Below are positions 1 to 8,742 of a DNA stretch of 64,000 nt, one piece after another; the stretch's first letter is position 1; each line of letters starts with the position of its first letter. The stretch spans positions 141,552-205,551 of the forward strand of contig NZ_FOSR01000007.1 of the NCBI RefSeq assembly GCF_900114325.1. Reading direction: 5' to 3'. Under the pieces are notes generated by a model. The model had not been told where the DNA came from and searched no databases. It was given only the letters and a program-made list of their open reading frames with translations. The translations under genes and the position numbers were made by a program. The stretch comes from Rhodanobacter glycinis. Lineage in GTDB: Bacteria; Pseudomonadota; Gammaproteobacteria; Xanthomonadales; Rhodanobacteraceae.

Positions 1-545
1 ATGACGTCTACGCCTTGCGCCGCGAGGGCGCGCTGGATGCCGCGGTCGAGTTGGGCGTGCCGGTGTGCCTGATGCACATGCAGGGCGAACCGCGCAGCAT
101 GCAGGACGAACCCCACTACGACGACGTGGTCGGCGAGGTGCATCGCTTCCTTACCGACCGCCTGTTCGCCTGCGAGCTGGCCGGGATGGATCGACGCAAG
201 GTGATGGTCGACCCGGGTTTCGGCTTCGGCAAGAACCTGGAGCACAATCTGGCCTTGCTGCGGGCGTTGGAGCGCTTCGTCGACCTCGGCAGTGGCGTGT
301 ATACGGGGCTGTCGCGCAAGGCGATGATTGGCACGCTCACCGCGCGCGACATTCCCGCGGAACGTGCGGCCGGGTCGGTGGCGGCCGCGTTGATCGCGGT
401 TCAGCGCGGCGCGCGCATGGTGCGCGTGCATGACGTGATGGCGACGGTGGATGCGCTCGCGGTTTGGCATGGTGTGCATGCCGGTGACGAGGCGCCGCGT
501 CGCGATCCGAAGCCGGCGGCACCGCGCTGGCCGGATGACGATTGA
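1..545 (+). CDS. folP: Dihydropteroate synthase, 5' end outside window
   Basis: FolP condenses p-aminobenzoate with hydroxymethyl-dihydropterin diphosphate in cytosolic folate synthesis. The open frame runs in from the left edge (in-frame codons start at base 3, reading DVYALRREG), so only the C-terminal two thirds are present. Visible family signatures are [13 protein letters not shown], the DPGFGFGKN pterin/phosphate loop, GLSRKAMIG and the terminal RVHDV strand. The tail after HDV is Pro/Arg/Ala-rich and short. It lies 73 bp upstream of glmM in the same direction, the usual folP-glmM pairing of gammaproteobacteria. Confidence 0.95.
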   Translation, partial: DVYALRREGALDAAVELGVPVCLMHMQGEPRSMQDEPHYDDVVGEVHRFLTDRLFACELAGMDRRKVMVDPGFGFGKNLEHNLALLRALERFVDLGSGVYTGLSRKAMIGTLTARDIPAERAAGSVAAALIAVQRGARMVRVHDVMATVDALAVWHGVHAGDEAPRRDPKPAAPRWPDDD

Positions 546-618
546 ACAACAGGCAGGGCAGGGCGGCGTTGCATGGAGCTCGCCGTCAGGGCAGGGAATC
601 TTTCGGAAAGGCATCACG

Positions 619-1992
619 ATGAGTCAACGCAAGTATTTCGGTACCGATGGCATTCGCGGTCGGGTGGGGCAGTGGCCGATCAGTGCCGATTTCATGCTGA
701 AACTGGGGCGTGCGTTGGGCGCGGTGCTCGCCGCGCAGCAGAAAGCGCAGCAGAAAAAGACCAGCCAGCGCCCGCTGGTGCTGATCGGCAAGGACACCCG
801 CGTGTCCGGCTACATGTTCGAATCCGCGCTGGAAGCCGGCCTGGTGGCTGCCGGTGCGGACGTTCGCCTGCTCGGCCCGATGCCGACGCCGGCCGTGGCC
901 TACCTCACGCGCAGCCTGCGCGCCGATGCCGGCATCGTGATCAGCGCCTCGCACAATCCGCACCACGACAACGGCATCAAGTTCTTCTCCGCCAGCGGTG
1001 AAAAGCTGTCCGATGCAGTGGAGGACGCGATCGAGCGCGAGGTGGATGCGGACTTCGCCACCGTCGACTCGGACTGCCTGGGCAAGGTGGTGCGCATTGC
1101 CGATGCGGTGACCCGTTACGCCGAGTTCTGCAAGGCCACCTTGGCCGAGGACTTCAGTCTGGCCGGCATGAAGCTGGTGCTGGATTGCGCCAATGGCGCG
1201 ACTTATCAGGTGGCACCCAAGGTATTCGCCGAGTTGGGCGCCGAGGTCATTGCCATCGGTGACGAACCGGATGGCTTCAACATCAATCGCGAAGTAGGTT
1301 CCACCCATCCGCGGGCCTTGCAGCAGGCCGTGCTGGAGCATGGCGCCGACCTTGGCATCGCCTTCGACGGCGATGGCGACCGCGTGCAATTGGTCGATCG
1401 CCACGGCGCCGTGGCCGACGGCGACGACATCCTTTTCGTGCTTGCCCGCAGCTGGCACGCCCGCGGCCTGTTGCAAGGGCCGGTGGTCGGCACCTTGATG
1501 AGCAACTATGGCCTGCAACTGGCGCTGGAAGGTTTCGGTGCCACGCTGTTGCGCGCCAACGTGGGCGATCGCTACGTCCTGCAGCGACTCAAGGAACACG
1601 ACGGCATCCTCGGCGGCGAGACCTCCGGCCATATCCTGTGCCTGGATCGCGCCTCCACCGGCGATGGCATCGTGGCTGCGCTCGCAGTGCTCGAAGCGTT
1701 GACGCTGTCCGGCGAAGATCTGGCCGACGTCCGCAAGGGCCTGCGTAAAATGCCCCAGATCATGCTCAACGTGCGTGCCGAAGGTGCCCGCGAAGCGTTG
1801 TCCAGCGATGCGGTGCGCGAGGCACAGGCCGAGGTGGAGCGTATCCTGCACGGCCGCGGCCGCGTGGTGTTGCGAGCCTCGGGCACCGAGCCGCTGGTGC
1901 GCGTCACCGTGGAAGCCGCCGACGAGGCCGAGGTGCGGCAGATGGCGGAACGGTTGGCAGACGTCGTAAAATCCGCGGCAGAACGCTCGTGA
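619..1992 (+). CDS. glmM: Phosphoglucosamine mutase
   Basis: GlmM interconverts glucosamine-6-phosphate and glucosamine-1-phosphate for UDP-GlcNAc, peptidoglycan and LPS synthesis in the cytosol. The 457-residue product has normal family length. Visible motifs are the catalytic phosphoserine loop SASHNP (Ser111), the metal-binding loop DGDGDR, the sugar-binding GGETSGH and the phosphate-binding [11 protein letters not shown] near the C-terminus. The start ATG at 619 is chosen because [14 protein letters not shown] matches the canonical N-terminus and GGAAAGG stands 7 bases upstream; the frame stays open further upstream but overlaps folP. The segment [10 protein letters not shown] (about residues 41-50) is a small local insertion. 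Confidence 0.97.
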   Translation: MSQRKYFGTDGIRGRVGQWPISADFMLKLGRALGAVLAAQQKAQQKKTSQRPLVLIGKDTRVSGYMFESALEAGLVAAGADVRLLGPMPTPAVAYLTRSLRADAGIVISASHNPHHDNGIKFFSASGEKLSDAVEDAIEREVDADFATVDSDCLGKVVRIADAVTRYAEFCKATLAEDFSLAGMKLVLDCANGATYQVAPKVFAELGAEVIAIGDEPDGFNINREVGSTHPRALQQAVLEHGADLGIAFDGDGDRVQLVDRHGAVADGDDILFVLARSWHARGLLQGPVVGTLMSNYGLQLALEGFGATLLRANVGDRYVLQRLKEHDGILGGETSGHILCLDRASTGDGIVAALAVLEALTLSGEDLADVRKGLRKMPQIMLNVRAEGAREALSSDAVREAQAEVERILHGRGRVVLRASGTEPLVRVTVEAADEAEVRQMAERLADVVKSAAERS

Positions 1993-1996
1993 ACCA

Positions 1997-2016
1997 GCAG
2001 ACGCATTGACGTCTGC
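1997..2016 (+). terminator. Hairpin just after glmM
   Basis: GCAGACG and CGTCTGC form a perfect 7-bp stem around a 6-base loop, 5 bases after the glmM stop. No T-run follows, so it is a weak candidate for intrinsic termination and may instead protect the mRNA 3' end. Confidence 0.35.
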
Positions 2017-2020
2017 CTTA

Positions 2021-2181
2021 GGAGCCTGTCGGGCTTGGGTGGTCGAGGCGAAAATGTGGCTGTGTGAGGACAGCTTTTCGTCGATTCGCCGTCCCATAGT
2101 GGTTCTATGGGGCAAGAAGTGGCGGAAAGATGGACACACAGCCGGATTTGCAGCCCGGCCAACCCAAGCCCGACAGGCTCC
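2021..2181. repeat. 161-bp imperfect palindrome, MITE-like element
   Basis: The outer 20 bases (2021-2040, starting GGAGCCTGTCGGGC) recur as an exact reverse complement at 2162-2181. Inside, GGCTGTGTG (2058-2066) pairs with CACACAGCC (2135-2143), and the centre is CCCATAG-TGGTT-CTATGGG (2093-2111). All three pairs share a midpoint near 2101, so the whole segment can fold into one long hairpin with internal loops. It fills the glmM to oxygenase interval and has no convincing ORF. Length and terminal inverted repeats suit a non-autonomous IS derivative (MITE) or a large REP-like element; its parent transposon is not identifiable here. Confidence 0.7.
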
Positions 2182-2279
2182 CAAGTCAGCCAGGACCCGG
2201 TCGCCAAGGAATGGCCCGACGTGCACCGCCCCTGCGGTGGCGGAACACCTTCGACCGCATGTCAACCTGGACTCGACTC

Positions 2280-3215
2280 ATGAAAAACGTTCCTACTCTG
2301 GATATCCGCCGTTACGACACCGACCGTGCCGCCTTCGTGGCCGAGCTCGGTGCCGCCTATCGTGAATTCGGTTTTTGCTGCATCAGCGGCCATGGCATTT
2401 CCCGCGAACTGGTTGATGGCGCCTACGACGTGTTCCAGCGCTTTTTCGCGCTGCCTGCCGACACCAAGATGAAGTACCACGTGCGCGGCGGTGGCGGCGC
2501 GCGCGGCTACACGCCATTCAAGGTGGAGACCGCCAAGGACAGCCATTTTCCTGACCTCAAGGAGTTCTGGCATATCGGTCGCGAGATCCCGCGCGACTCG
2601 ACCTTCGCCGACGTGATGCCACCGAACCTCTGGCCGGCGGAAGTGCTGGCGTTCCGCCAGTACGGCTATGGCCTGTACCAGGCGCTGGACCAGCTCGGCA
2701 CCCGCGTGTTGCGTGCGCTGGCCCTGCACGTCGATCTGCCCGAGAACTATTTCGAGGACAAGACCGAGCAGGGCAATTCCATCCTGCGCCCGATCCACTA
2801 TCCGCCGATCACCGAAGAAAACGTTCCCAACGTGCGCGCCGGTGCGCATGAGGACATCAACTTCATCACCCTGCTGGTCGGGGCCAGCGCGGAAGGGCTG
2901 GAAGTACTCACGCGCGAGGGCGAGTGGCTGCCGATCACCACCGAGGGCGACGCCATCGTGGTGAATATCGGCGACATGCTGCAGCGGCTGACCAACCACG
3001 TGTACCCGTCGACCACCCATCGCGTGGTGAATCCGCCGAACGAGAATGCACGCAAGCCGCGCTACTCGGTGCCGTTCTTCCTGCATCCGAACCCGGACGT
3101 GGTACTCGATCCGGTACCCCAGTGCATCACGCCGGACAACCCGAAGCGCTACGACACGCCGATCACCTCGCACGAGTACCTGCAGCAGCGGTTGCGCGAG
3201 ATCAAGCTGATCTGA
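2280..3215 (+). CDS. 2-oxoglutarate/Fe(II) oxygenase, isopenicillin N synthase family
   Basis: Soluble non-haem iron oxygenase of the IPNS/2OG family, 311 residues. The double-stranded beta-helix shows the metal triad as HED in AHEDINFITLL plus a distal His in STTHRVVNP, and the 2OG-anchoring Arg-x-Ser in KPRYSVPFF. The N-terminal PTLDIRRY...GFCCISGHGI block is typical of the family. ATG 2280 was chosen because MKNVPTLD matches the usual short N-terminus; an in-frame ATG at 2259 is the alternative. It reads toward the convergent gene at 3243-3917 with a 27-bp gap. The substrate cannot be deduced; proteobacterial relatives are usually annotated only to family level. Confidence 0.9.
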   Translation: MKNVPTLDIRRYDTDRAAFVAELGAAYREFGFCCISGHGISRELVDGAYDVFQRFFALPADTKMKYHVRGGGGARGYTPFKVETAKDSHFPDLKEFWHIGREIPRDSTFADVMPPNLWPAEVLAFRQYGYGLYQALDQLGTRVLRALALHVDLPENYFEDKTEQGNSILRPIHYPPITEENVPNVRAGAHEDINFITLLVGASAEGLEVLTREGEWLPITTEGDAIVVNIGDMLQRLTNHVYPSTTHRVVNPPNENARKPRYSVPFFLHPNPDVVLDPVPQCITPDNPKRYDTPITSHEYLQQRLREIKLI

Positions 3216-3242
3216 TCGAGCCGGCCCTGTCGGGCAGTCCGG

Positions 3243-3917
3243 TCAGGCCATCCAGAAGAACACCGCCGTCATGCGCTTGCTGGCGGCGTCTTCGAGGCCT
3301 CCGTAGGCACTGGCGCTGTGGATGATGTTGGCCTTGTACAGCAGCAGGCGGTTGAAGCGATGTGCCACGCGCACGTCTTCGACGAAGGCATCGGGCTGCA
3401 CGAAACGGTTGCCCAGCGCGTCGACCAGGTTGTGATGCGGCGGCATCACCAGGTTGCCGCCCAACTGGTTGCCGGCCATGCGCTGGCGGAAGAAGCTGGT
3501 GCCGCAGCGCTCGGACACCTGCGGGTTGAGGTAAAGCACGGCGGCATAGCGGCAGAGATCACGCGAATCGGTATGCGGTTTGACCGCGCCCTCGACGGCG
3601 CCGACCACCTGCACGCAGTTGTGGTTGAGTTTCAATCCCCCCGGTGCACTGCCGACTTCGAGCTTTTTCACGCCAGTCGCCTGGCGCACGCGGGCTTCGA
3701 TGCCGGCCAGCTCCGATTCCAGCAGCGCCGGACTGGCGCGCATCCCGGGCCACGCCTCGCCGGTGTGCGGAAAGCCGTATTCCCAGTCAGTCTTGGCCAG
3801 GCAGCGGTCGCGTACTGCCTGCGGATCGTCCAGCACATCGTCCAGCACCCAGTAATCGCGTCCTTCGACGGGTTTGCGGTAGGGCAGCGGTCGCATGCGG
3901 GTGGGAAACAGGCTCAT
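3243..3917 (-). CDS. DUF6445-type protein, probable Fe/2OG dioxygenase fold
   Basis: A 224-residue protein whose motif order suggests a 2OG-Fe(II) dioxygenase: VKPHTDS (His-x-Asp), a strand YAAVLYLN, and a late His in NIIHSASAYGG, followed by KRMTAVFFW. This pattern and the N-terminal region with VLDDVLDDP recall the DUF6445 family, recognised from memory. No signal peptide or membrane segment is evident. It is convergent with the neighbouring IPNS-family gene and lies 55 bp from the short-chain dehydrogenase gene on the same strand, so the two may be co-transcribed. Substrate unknown. Confidence 0.75.
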   Translation of the reverse strand: MSLFPTRMRPLPYRKPVEGRDYWVLDDVLDDPQAVRDRCLAKTDWEYGFPHTGEAWPGMRASPALLESELAGIEARVRQATGVKKLEVGSAPGGLKLNHNCVQVVGAVEGAVKPHTDSRDLCRYAAVLYLNPQVSERCGTSFFRQRMAGNQLGGNLVMPPHHNLVDALGNRFVQPDAFVEDVRVAHRFNRLLLYKANIIHSASAYGGLEDAASKRMTAVFFWMA

Positions 3918-3972
3918 GGTGTCCTCGCCATGGTCGATTCGACGGGTGATGGTGCGATGGCGCGAGGCGCGG

Positions 3973-4779
3973 TCATTCCTGCTGCCGGTAGCGCCGGGCC
4001 TGGCGGGCGGACAGGCGCAGTGCCAGGCGATCCGGCATCAGCTTGAACAGGCCCTTGATGAAGCGGTTCACGCGGCCGGTGACGAGTACGGCCTCGCCAC
4101 GCTCCACGGCGTCGATGCCTTCCCGCACCACGTCCTCCGCCGATTGCCACATGAAGCCGGGCAGCTTGTCCATCAGGGCGCGGGTGCCGGTGACATCATG
4201 GAATTCCGAACGGGTGAAGCCGGGGCAGAGAGCGCAGACATGGACGTCACGGTCACGGTTTTCCAGCGCCAGCGATTGCGAGAACTTGATCAGGTATGAC
4301 TTGGTGGCGGCATACAGGGTGTGGCCGGCGGTACCCGGCACATGGCCGGCCAGCGAGGCCACGTTGATGATGCGGCCGTACCCGCGCTGGCGCATGTCGG
4401 GCAGTAGGCGCCAGGCCAGTTCGGTGGGGGCGGTCAGCAGCACCTGCAGGGAATCGGCGTGGGTCTGCCACGCGTTGGCCACGAATGTTCCCGGTACGCC
4501 ATAGCCGGCGTTGTTGATCAGCCAGTCCACGGCCAGCCCGCGCCTGGCCAGTTCGTCGCACAGGGTCGCCGTGGCCGCCGGATCGGCAAGGTCCGCGGTC
4601 AGCACAGTCACCGTGCTGCCGTGTTGCTGGCGCATGTCGGCGGCCAATGCTTCGAGCCGTTCGGTACGTCGCGCGGTCAACACCAGGTCATGGCCCCGGG
4701 CCGCGAGCGCGCGGGCAAAGGCGGCGCCGATGCCGGCCGAAGCGCCGGTGATCAGGCTGAGCGGGCGAGCAGATGACAT
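3973..4779 (-). CDS. Short-chain dehydrogenase/reductase
   Basis: Classical SDR oxidoreductase, 268 residues, cytosolic, NADP(H)-dependent by appearance. The Rossmann motif TGASAGIG stands near the N-terminus, followed by Arg residues in LTARRTERL that favour NADP, then NNAGYG, a Ser in NVASLAGH and the catalytic YAATKSYLIKF (Tyr-x-x-x-Lys). ATG 4779 (MSSARPLSLITGAS) is chosen as the start; the open frame extends 47 codons upstream, but that stretch runs across the promoter region shared with tpiA and is unlike the family. The substrate is unknown; related proteins in this order are labelled as generic SDRs. Confidence 0.9.
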   Translation of the reverse strand: MSSARPLSLITGASAGIGAAFARALAARGHDLVLTARRTERLEALAADMRQQHGSTVTVLTADLADPAATATLCDELARRGLAVDWLINNAGYGVPGTFVANAWQTHADSLQVLLTAPTELAWRLLPDMRQRGYGRIINVASLAGHVPGTAGHTLYAATKSYLIKFSQSLALENRDRDVHVCALCPGFTRSEFHDVTGTRALMDKLPGFMWQSAEDVVREGIDAVERGEAVLVTGRVNRFIKGLFKLMPDRLALRLSARQARRYRQQE

Positions 4780-4894
4780 GGCTGGTTTCCGATGAGGCTG
4801 AACGTGCATGATGGCATGCGCGTGCATGGCGTTGCCGCAAGTTGCTTCGATCGGTACCCTTCGCGCTTTGAACGCAATGGAATAAGGCAACGGC

Positions 4895-5644
4895 ATGCGC
4901 AAGAAACTCGTCGCAGGCAACTGGAAGATGCACGGCAGCCATTCGATGGCTCAAGCGCTGGTCGGCGAGATCGCCGCCGCCAAGCCGGCGGATATCGACG
5001 TGCTGGTCTTCCCGCCGTTCCCTTACCTGTCCGGTCTGGCCCGGCAGTGCGCCGACAGCGGCCTGGGCATCGGTGCCCAGGATGTCAGCGAGCACGAGGG
5101 GCAGGGCGCCTACACCGGTGAAGTATCCGCTGCCATGCTGGTCGACGTCGGTGCCCAGTGGACTTTGGTCGGCCATTCCGAGCGGCGCCACTATCACGCC
5201 GAGAGCAATGAGCTGGTAGCACGCAAGTTTGCCGCCGCGCGTGCGGCCGAGCTTACCCCGATCCTTTGCGTCGGCGAAACACTGGAGCAGCGCGAGGCAG
5301 ACCAGACCGAGGCGGTGATCGCGGCGCAGATGCAGGCCGTGCTGGCACTCAACGGCATCGCCAGTTTCGATACTGCGGTGATCGCGTACGAGCCGGTGTG
5401 GGCCATTGGTACGGGCCGTACCGCCAGCCCGGAACAGGCGCAGCAAGTGCACGCCTTCATCCGTAGCCAACTGGCGAAAGAGGATGTTATGATTGCCGGT
5501 CTGACGCGGCTGCTTTATGGCGGCAGCGTGAAGGCGGCAAATGCCGCGGAATTGTTCGCGCAGCCGGATGTGGATGGAGGGTTGATCGGTGGAGCCGCCT
5601 TGGTGGCCGCCGATTTCCTGGGCATCTGCGCCGCCGCGCACTAG
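4895..5644 (+). CDS. tpiA: Triosephosphate isomerase
   Basis: TpiA interconverts dihydroxyacetone phosphate and glyceraldehyde-3-phosphate in glycolysis and gluconeogenesis. The 249-residue TIM barrel begins MRKKLVAGNWKMHG, giving the substrate Lys11. The catalytic His lies in TLVGHSERR, the catalytic Glu in AYEPVWAIGTG (also the flexible loop), and LLYGGSVKAAN plus GGLIGGAAL form the phosphate site. Length and motif order are complete. secG starts 19 bp after the stop, so both are probably on one transcript from the intergenic region 4780-4894 shared with the divergent SDR gene. Confidence 0.98.
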   Translation: MRKKLVAGNWKMHGSHSMAQALVGEIAAAKPADIDVLVFPPFPYLSGLARQCADSGLGIGAQDVSEHEGQGAYTGEVSAAMLVDVGAQWTLVGHSERRHYHAESNELVARKFAAARAAELTPILCVGETLEQREADQTEAVIAAQMQAVLALNGIASFDTAVIAYEPVWAIGTGRTASPEQAQQVHAFIRSQLAKEDVMIAGLTRLLYGGSVKAANAAELFAQPDVDGGLIGGAALVAADFLGICAAAH

Positions 5645-5663
5645 TGCCAGGGCCTGCACCTAC

Positions 5664-6104
5664 ATGTTTGTAATCTTCAGCGTGTTCTACATCCTGATCG
5701 CTGCGGCGATGATCGTGCTGATCCTGATGCAGCGCGGCGCGGGCGCCGATGCGGGCTCGGGTTTCGGCGGCGGTGCCTCGGCAACCGTGTTCGGTGCGCG
5801 TGGCTCGGCGAACTTCATGTCGCGTGCCACGGGCGTGCTGGCCACGTTGTTTTTCCTGCTCAGCCTCGGCATGGGCATTTACCTGAAAGTCAACGGCGCA
5901 CCGCAGCAGGCTGCGAACAGCGATCTGGGCGTGATGGCGGGGCTTGGCAATCAGCCCGCGAAGTCCCAGAATGCGCAGCCCGCGAAGCAGGCGGCACCGG
6001 TCAAGGCGGAAACGCCGACCCCGGCCGCTGCCAACAGCGACGTGCCGGCCGCGCCGGCTGCGAAAACGCAGCCTGACGTACCGAGTGCGCCTGCCAAGCA
6101 TTGA
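5664..6104 (+). CDS. secG: Preprotein translocase subunit SecG
   Basis: SecG is the small inner-membrane subunit of SecYEG and assists SecA-driven export. The 146-residue protein starts MFVIFSVFYILIAAAM, a first membrane helix, then the conserved cytoplasmic loop with LMQRGAGADAGSGFGGGAS and TVFGARGSANF, then a second helix LATLFFLLSLGMGIYL. The C-terminal 75 residues are an Ala/Pro/Lys-rich, low-complexity extension longer than in E. coli, as is common in Xanthomonadales. The frame opens upstream inside tpiA; ATG 5664 fits the family start. tRNA-Leu follows 19 bp downstream. Confidence 0.96.
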   Translation: MFVIFSVFYILIAAAMIVLILMQRGAGADAGSGFGGGASATVFGARGSANFMSRATGVLATLFFLLSLGMGIYLKVNGAPQQAANSDLGVMAGLGNQPAKSQNAQPAKQAAPVKAETPTPAAANSDVPAAPAAKTQPDVPSAPAKH

Positions 6105-6122
6105 CGGATCAGCAAGACACCT

Positions 6123-6207
6123 GCCCAGGTGGCGGAATTGGTAGACGCACTACCTTGAGGTGGTAGCGACGAGAGTCGTAGGGGTTCGAGTCCCCTCTTG
6201 GGCACCA
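6123..6207 (+). tRNA. tRNA-Leu (anticodon GAG)
   Basis: An 85-nt class II tRNA. The acceptor arms GCCCAGG (6123-6129) and CTTGGGC (6197-6203) pair with one G-T wobble, followed by A and an encoded CCA (6205-6207). The anticodon stem CTACC/GGTAG encloses loop TTGAGGT with GAG at 6157-6159, which reads CUC leucine codons. The variable arm CGACGAGAGTCG is long, as in tRNA-Leu, and the T arm contains GGTTCGAGTCC. The gene is intact on this side, as expected when an element integrates at the 3' end and restores it. Confidence 0.98.
6180..6207 (+). other. Probable attachment site (tRNA 3' end)
   Basis: The T arm and acceptor 3' half of tRNA-Leu are the usual crossover segment for P4-type integrases, and such an integrase gene begins 276 bp downstream, pointing away. 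No second copy of this segment was found in the window, so the matching end should lie beyond 64000. Boundaries of the core are inferred. Confidence 0.45.
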
Positions 6208-6250
6208 TTTGATAGTTTCAGGACGTCCGATACAGTCCGAAAAACTTAGG

Positions 6251-6277
6251 AAAACCCGCCACTTGGCGGGTTTTTTT
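6251..6277 (+). terminator. Rho-independent terminator downstream of tRNA-Leu
   Basis: AACCCGCC and GGCGGGTT form an 8-bp GC-rich stem around loop ACTT, followed by a run of seven T (6271-6277). It ends the tpiA-secG-tRNA-Leu transcription unit and insulates the integrase region. Confidence 0.92.
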
Positions 6278-6329
6278 ATGCCTGATTGTCCGATTCGGTG
6301 CAAGGCCGTCCGATTGAATCCGGCCAAAA

Positions 6330-6353
6330 TTGGGGGCATATTTGGGGGCATAT
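6330..6353. repeat. Tandem 12-bp repeat, likely integrase arm sites
   Basis: TTGGGGGCATAT occurs twice head to tail (6330-6341, 6342-6353), and an inverted copy of the core, TGCCCCC, lies at 6384-6390. Four copies of GTCCGA also lie between about 6224 and 6313. Short repeats between tRNA and int are typical arm-type or excisionase sites, but binding is inferred. Confidence 0.5.
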
Positions 6354-6483
6354 CGCTGAACAACAGCAGGCAGAGCGAATTTGTGCCCCCAGATCTCGAT
6401 TGGTGCGCATAACATTCGATGTCGAACAGAGCGCCACTAGAGCGTTGGGTACGCTACCGACCGATCGCATTCCGAGGTGATGC

Positions 6484-7710
6484 ATGAAACTGACCGATGT
6501 CGCCGTTCGCAAGGCCGCTCCGCGCGCCAAGCGGTACAAGCTGGCGGATGGCGGAGGCATGTATCTCGAGGTGACGCCGGGCGGAGCGAAATACTGGCGG
6601 CTCAAGTACCGGGTCGCTGGCCGGGAGAAACGGTTGGCACTGGGGGTGTATCCGACGGTTTCCCTGTCCGCTGCCAGGCAAGGGGGCCAGGAGGCTCACC
6701 GGCTATTGGCCCAGGGCATTGATCCCGGTGCGGCCCGCAAGGCGGCAAAACAGCAGAAAGTCGAAGTAGCCACGGCGGCCAGGGACACCTTTGAAGCGGT
6801 CGCCCGAGAATGGATGGCTCGGCAGGAGGTGGCCGAGGTGACGGCCAACAAGACCCGGTGGATCCTGGAGACCTTCCTGTTTCCGGAAATCGGCGGCCGG
6901 CCGATTGCTGAGGTTACGCCGCGCGAGCTGCTGACGGCCCTGCGCAAGATCGAGGAAAGCGGCAAGCTGGAGACCGCCAAGCGGGCCAAGATCAAGGCCG
7001 GACAAGTGTTCCGCTATGCCGTGCTGGAGGGCAAGGCTGAGAGCGACCCCACGGCCAGCCTGCGGGGCGCACTCAAGGCGCCGAAAGGCAACCATCATGC
7101 CGCGGTGACGGACCCGACCCGTATGGGCGAGCTGCTCCGGTCAATCAACGGCTTCGCCGGCCAGCCCGTCACACTGGCCGCGCTGAAGTTGGCGCCGCTG
7201 GTGTTCGTGCGCCCGGGCGAGCTGCGCCACGCCGAATGGGGGGAACTCGATCTAGATGGTGCTATCTGGCGCATCCCCGGCGAGAAAATGAAGATGGGCG
7301 CCGCGCACTTGGTCCCGCTGTCCACGCAAGCCGTGGCTGTCCTGCGAGAGCTATATCCGTTGACCGGTGACGGCCGCTACGTATTCCCCGGCTTACGTAC
7401 CTCGTCCCGGCCCATGTCCGAGAATACCGTGAACGCCGCGCTGCGACGGCTGGGCTATTCCGGCGATGAAATGACCGGTCACGGCTTCCGCAGCATGGCG
7501 GCGACGCGGCTCAACGAGATGGGTTGGAACGCCGACGCCATCGAGCGCCAGTTGGCGCATGCCGAATCGAACAAGGTCCGCGATGCCTACACGCACGCCG
7601 CGCAGTACTTGGATGAGCGCACCCGAATGATGCAGGCGTGGGCGGATTATCTTGACGAGCTGAGAGCGGGCGGCAGGGTCATTCCCATCAGGCAGACTCG
7701 CAGCCTTTGA
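6484..7710 (+). CDS. int: Tyrosine site-specific integrase, P4 type
   Basis: This 408-residue tyrosine recombinase integrates and excises the element. Residues 1-90 are the DUF4102 arm-binding domain (MKLTDVAVRKA, LADGGGMYLEV, YWRLKYR). A SAM-like core-binding domain spans about 100-200 and the catalytic domain about 210-400. Visible active-site residues are Arg243 (FVRPGELR), Lys in EKMKMGAAHLVPL, His333-x-x-Arg336 (GHGFRSMA), His359 and Tyr369 (AYTHAAQYL). Nothing is missing, so it should be active. The start ATG 6484 opens on MKLTDVAVRK, the canonical beginning. It sits next to tRNA-Leu and reads away from it, the usual arrangement. Confidence 0.96.
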   Translation: MKLTDVAVRKAAPRAKRYKLADGGGMYLEVTPGGAKYWRLKYRVAGREKRLALGVYPTVSLSAARQGGQEAHRLLAQGIDPGAARKAAKQQKVEVATAARDTFEAVAREWMARQEVAEVTANKTRWILETFLFPEIGGRPIAEVTPRELLTALRKIEESGKLETAKRAKIKAGQVFRYAVLEGKAESDPTASLRGALKAPKGNHHAAVTDPTRMGELLRSINGFAGQPVTLAALKLAPLVFVRPGELRHAEWGELDLDGAIWRIPGEKMKMGAAHLVPLSTQAVAVLRELYPLTGDGRYVFPGLRTSSRPMSENTVNAALRRLGYSGDEMTGHGFRSMAATRLNEMGWNADAIERQLAHAESNKVRDAYTHAAQYLDERTRMMQAWADYLDELRAGGRVIPIRQTRSL

Positions 7711-7881
7711 ATCTGAGCGTTATGGAGCCAAGTACGTCGTATGGGCATACGGACGCCATGTGTGTGATGTCTTCAAACACTTCGCCTAGGCAGTTGATGC
7801 TTCGATGCAATTGGCAGCAAGAGTGCGTGCTGGCGTTGCTCAAGCATCAACAATTCAAAAAAAAGTGGTGACAGGCCGGCA

Positions 7882-8742
7882 TCATTCGGGGTATTCGATG
7901 TCAATCCATTTGTTGTAGGCGCCGCCAAAGGAGTCCCGTAATCCCTGTACCTTCAAGCGGGCTTCCCTGAGGCTGGACGTATCGTGTTCAATGAACCGAT
8001 AGCCGACCCCGAGTCTGATCAGAAGGTAGTCGAATGAGTCGGATATGAGGCGGGCCAGATGGGCCATGTGTAATGAATCTCGGCGATCGGGTTGACGTGC
8101 ATCACGGTCCAAAGGAATCGACACGCCCTGATAATCGGCATGGTGGACATGGCTTGCAATCGAATACCCATGGGCCAGTCCGCCGAAATCCGCGAACAGT
8201 TGATCGTTGCTTCGTCGAAGGGCGCCGATGATTCCAGTGAACCCCCATCTTGTTTCCAGCGCACGACGCGCGGCCTTGTCATGCCGTTCGCCCAAGATCG
8301 TGCGCTCCTCATCGGTAAGCAGCCGCTCCCGCAGCGGTTTCCATTCCTTCGCGTCAGGATCGCCAAGTGCATCAAGAAGGTCGCGCACCTTCTGATCATC
8401 CTTTAGGAGGGTGGCGTTGAAATGGTCGCCGCCGTATTCCCCAATCCGGGTCTTGAATTGCTCCTTCGTCTGCATGATGAAGGCAAACTTGAGCGATGCT
8501 TCGCATACGGAACGAAGCGTGACTTCCGCATCCCAGAGCTGCCCGTACGCACACAGCAGAAGTGTGCTCTCCGTGGAGCGCGCCGCCGCGGAAAGCAGCA
8601 TCGCAAGGGTGGTCTGCTCATGGCCTTCCCATGCCCCATGCCTTGCGACAGGGGCCATCAGGGGAAGGGTCTCCCGCATCAGCATGAGTGCCCTTTCAGA
8701 CCAGTCACGTTGGGCCTGAAACGTCTCCTCCGTGTACACCAT
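7882..8742 (-). CDS. Uncharacterised helical protein, DUF5677-like
   Basis: I do not recognise a defined function. The 286-residue product is mostly alpha-helical, with RSVCEASLKFAFIM near residue 80 and GGLAHGYSIASHVHHADYQG in the middle, a pattern reminiscent of DUF5677 (HEPN-like helical bundles with a conserved Arg and His). No membrane segment or signal peptide. It reads leftward 205 bp downstream of the DUF262/HNH gene on the same strand, so the two may form one unit. Moderate GC, lower than the host genes, fits horizontal transfer. Position inside the defence block suggests, but does not show, a defence role. Confidence 0.6.
   Translation of the reverse strand: MVYTEETFQAQRDWSERALMLMRETLPLMAPVARHGAWEGHEQTTLAMLLSAAARSTESTLLLCAYGQLWDAEVTLRSVCEASLKFAFIMQTKEQFKTRIGEYGGDHFNATLLKDDQKVRDLLDALGDPDAKEWKPLRERLLTDEERTILGERHDKAARRALETRWGFTGIIGALRRSNDQLFADFGGLAHGYSIASHVHHADYQGVSIPLDRDARQPDRRDSLHMAHLARLISDSFDYLLIRLGVGYRFIEHDTSSLREARLKVQGLRDSFGGAYNKWIDIEYPE

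Noticed and set aside
586..2265. Long leftward open frame of 559 codons opposite glmM
   Set aside because: It lies entirely opposite glmM, has no family motif and results from high GC third positions.
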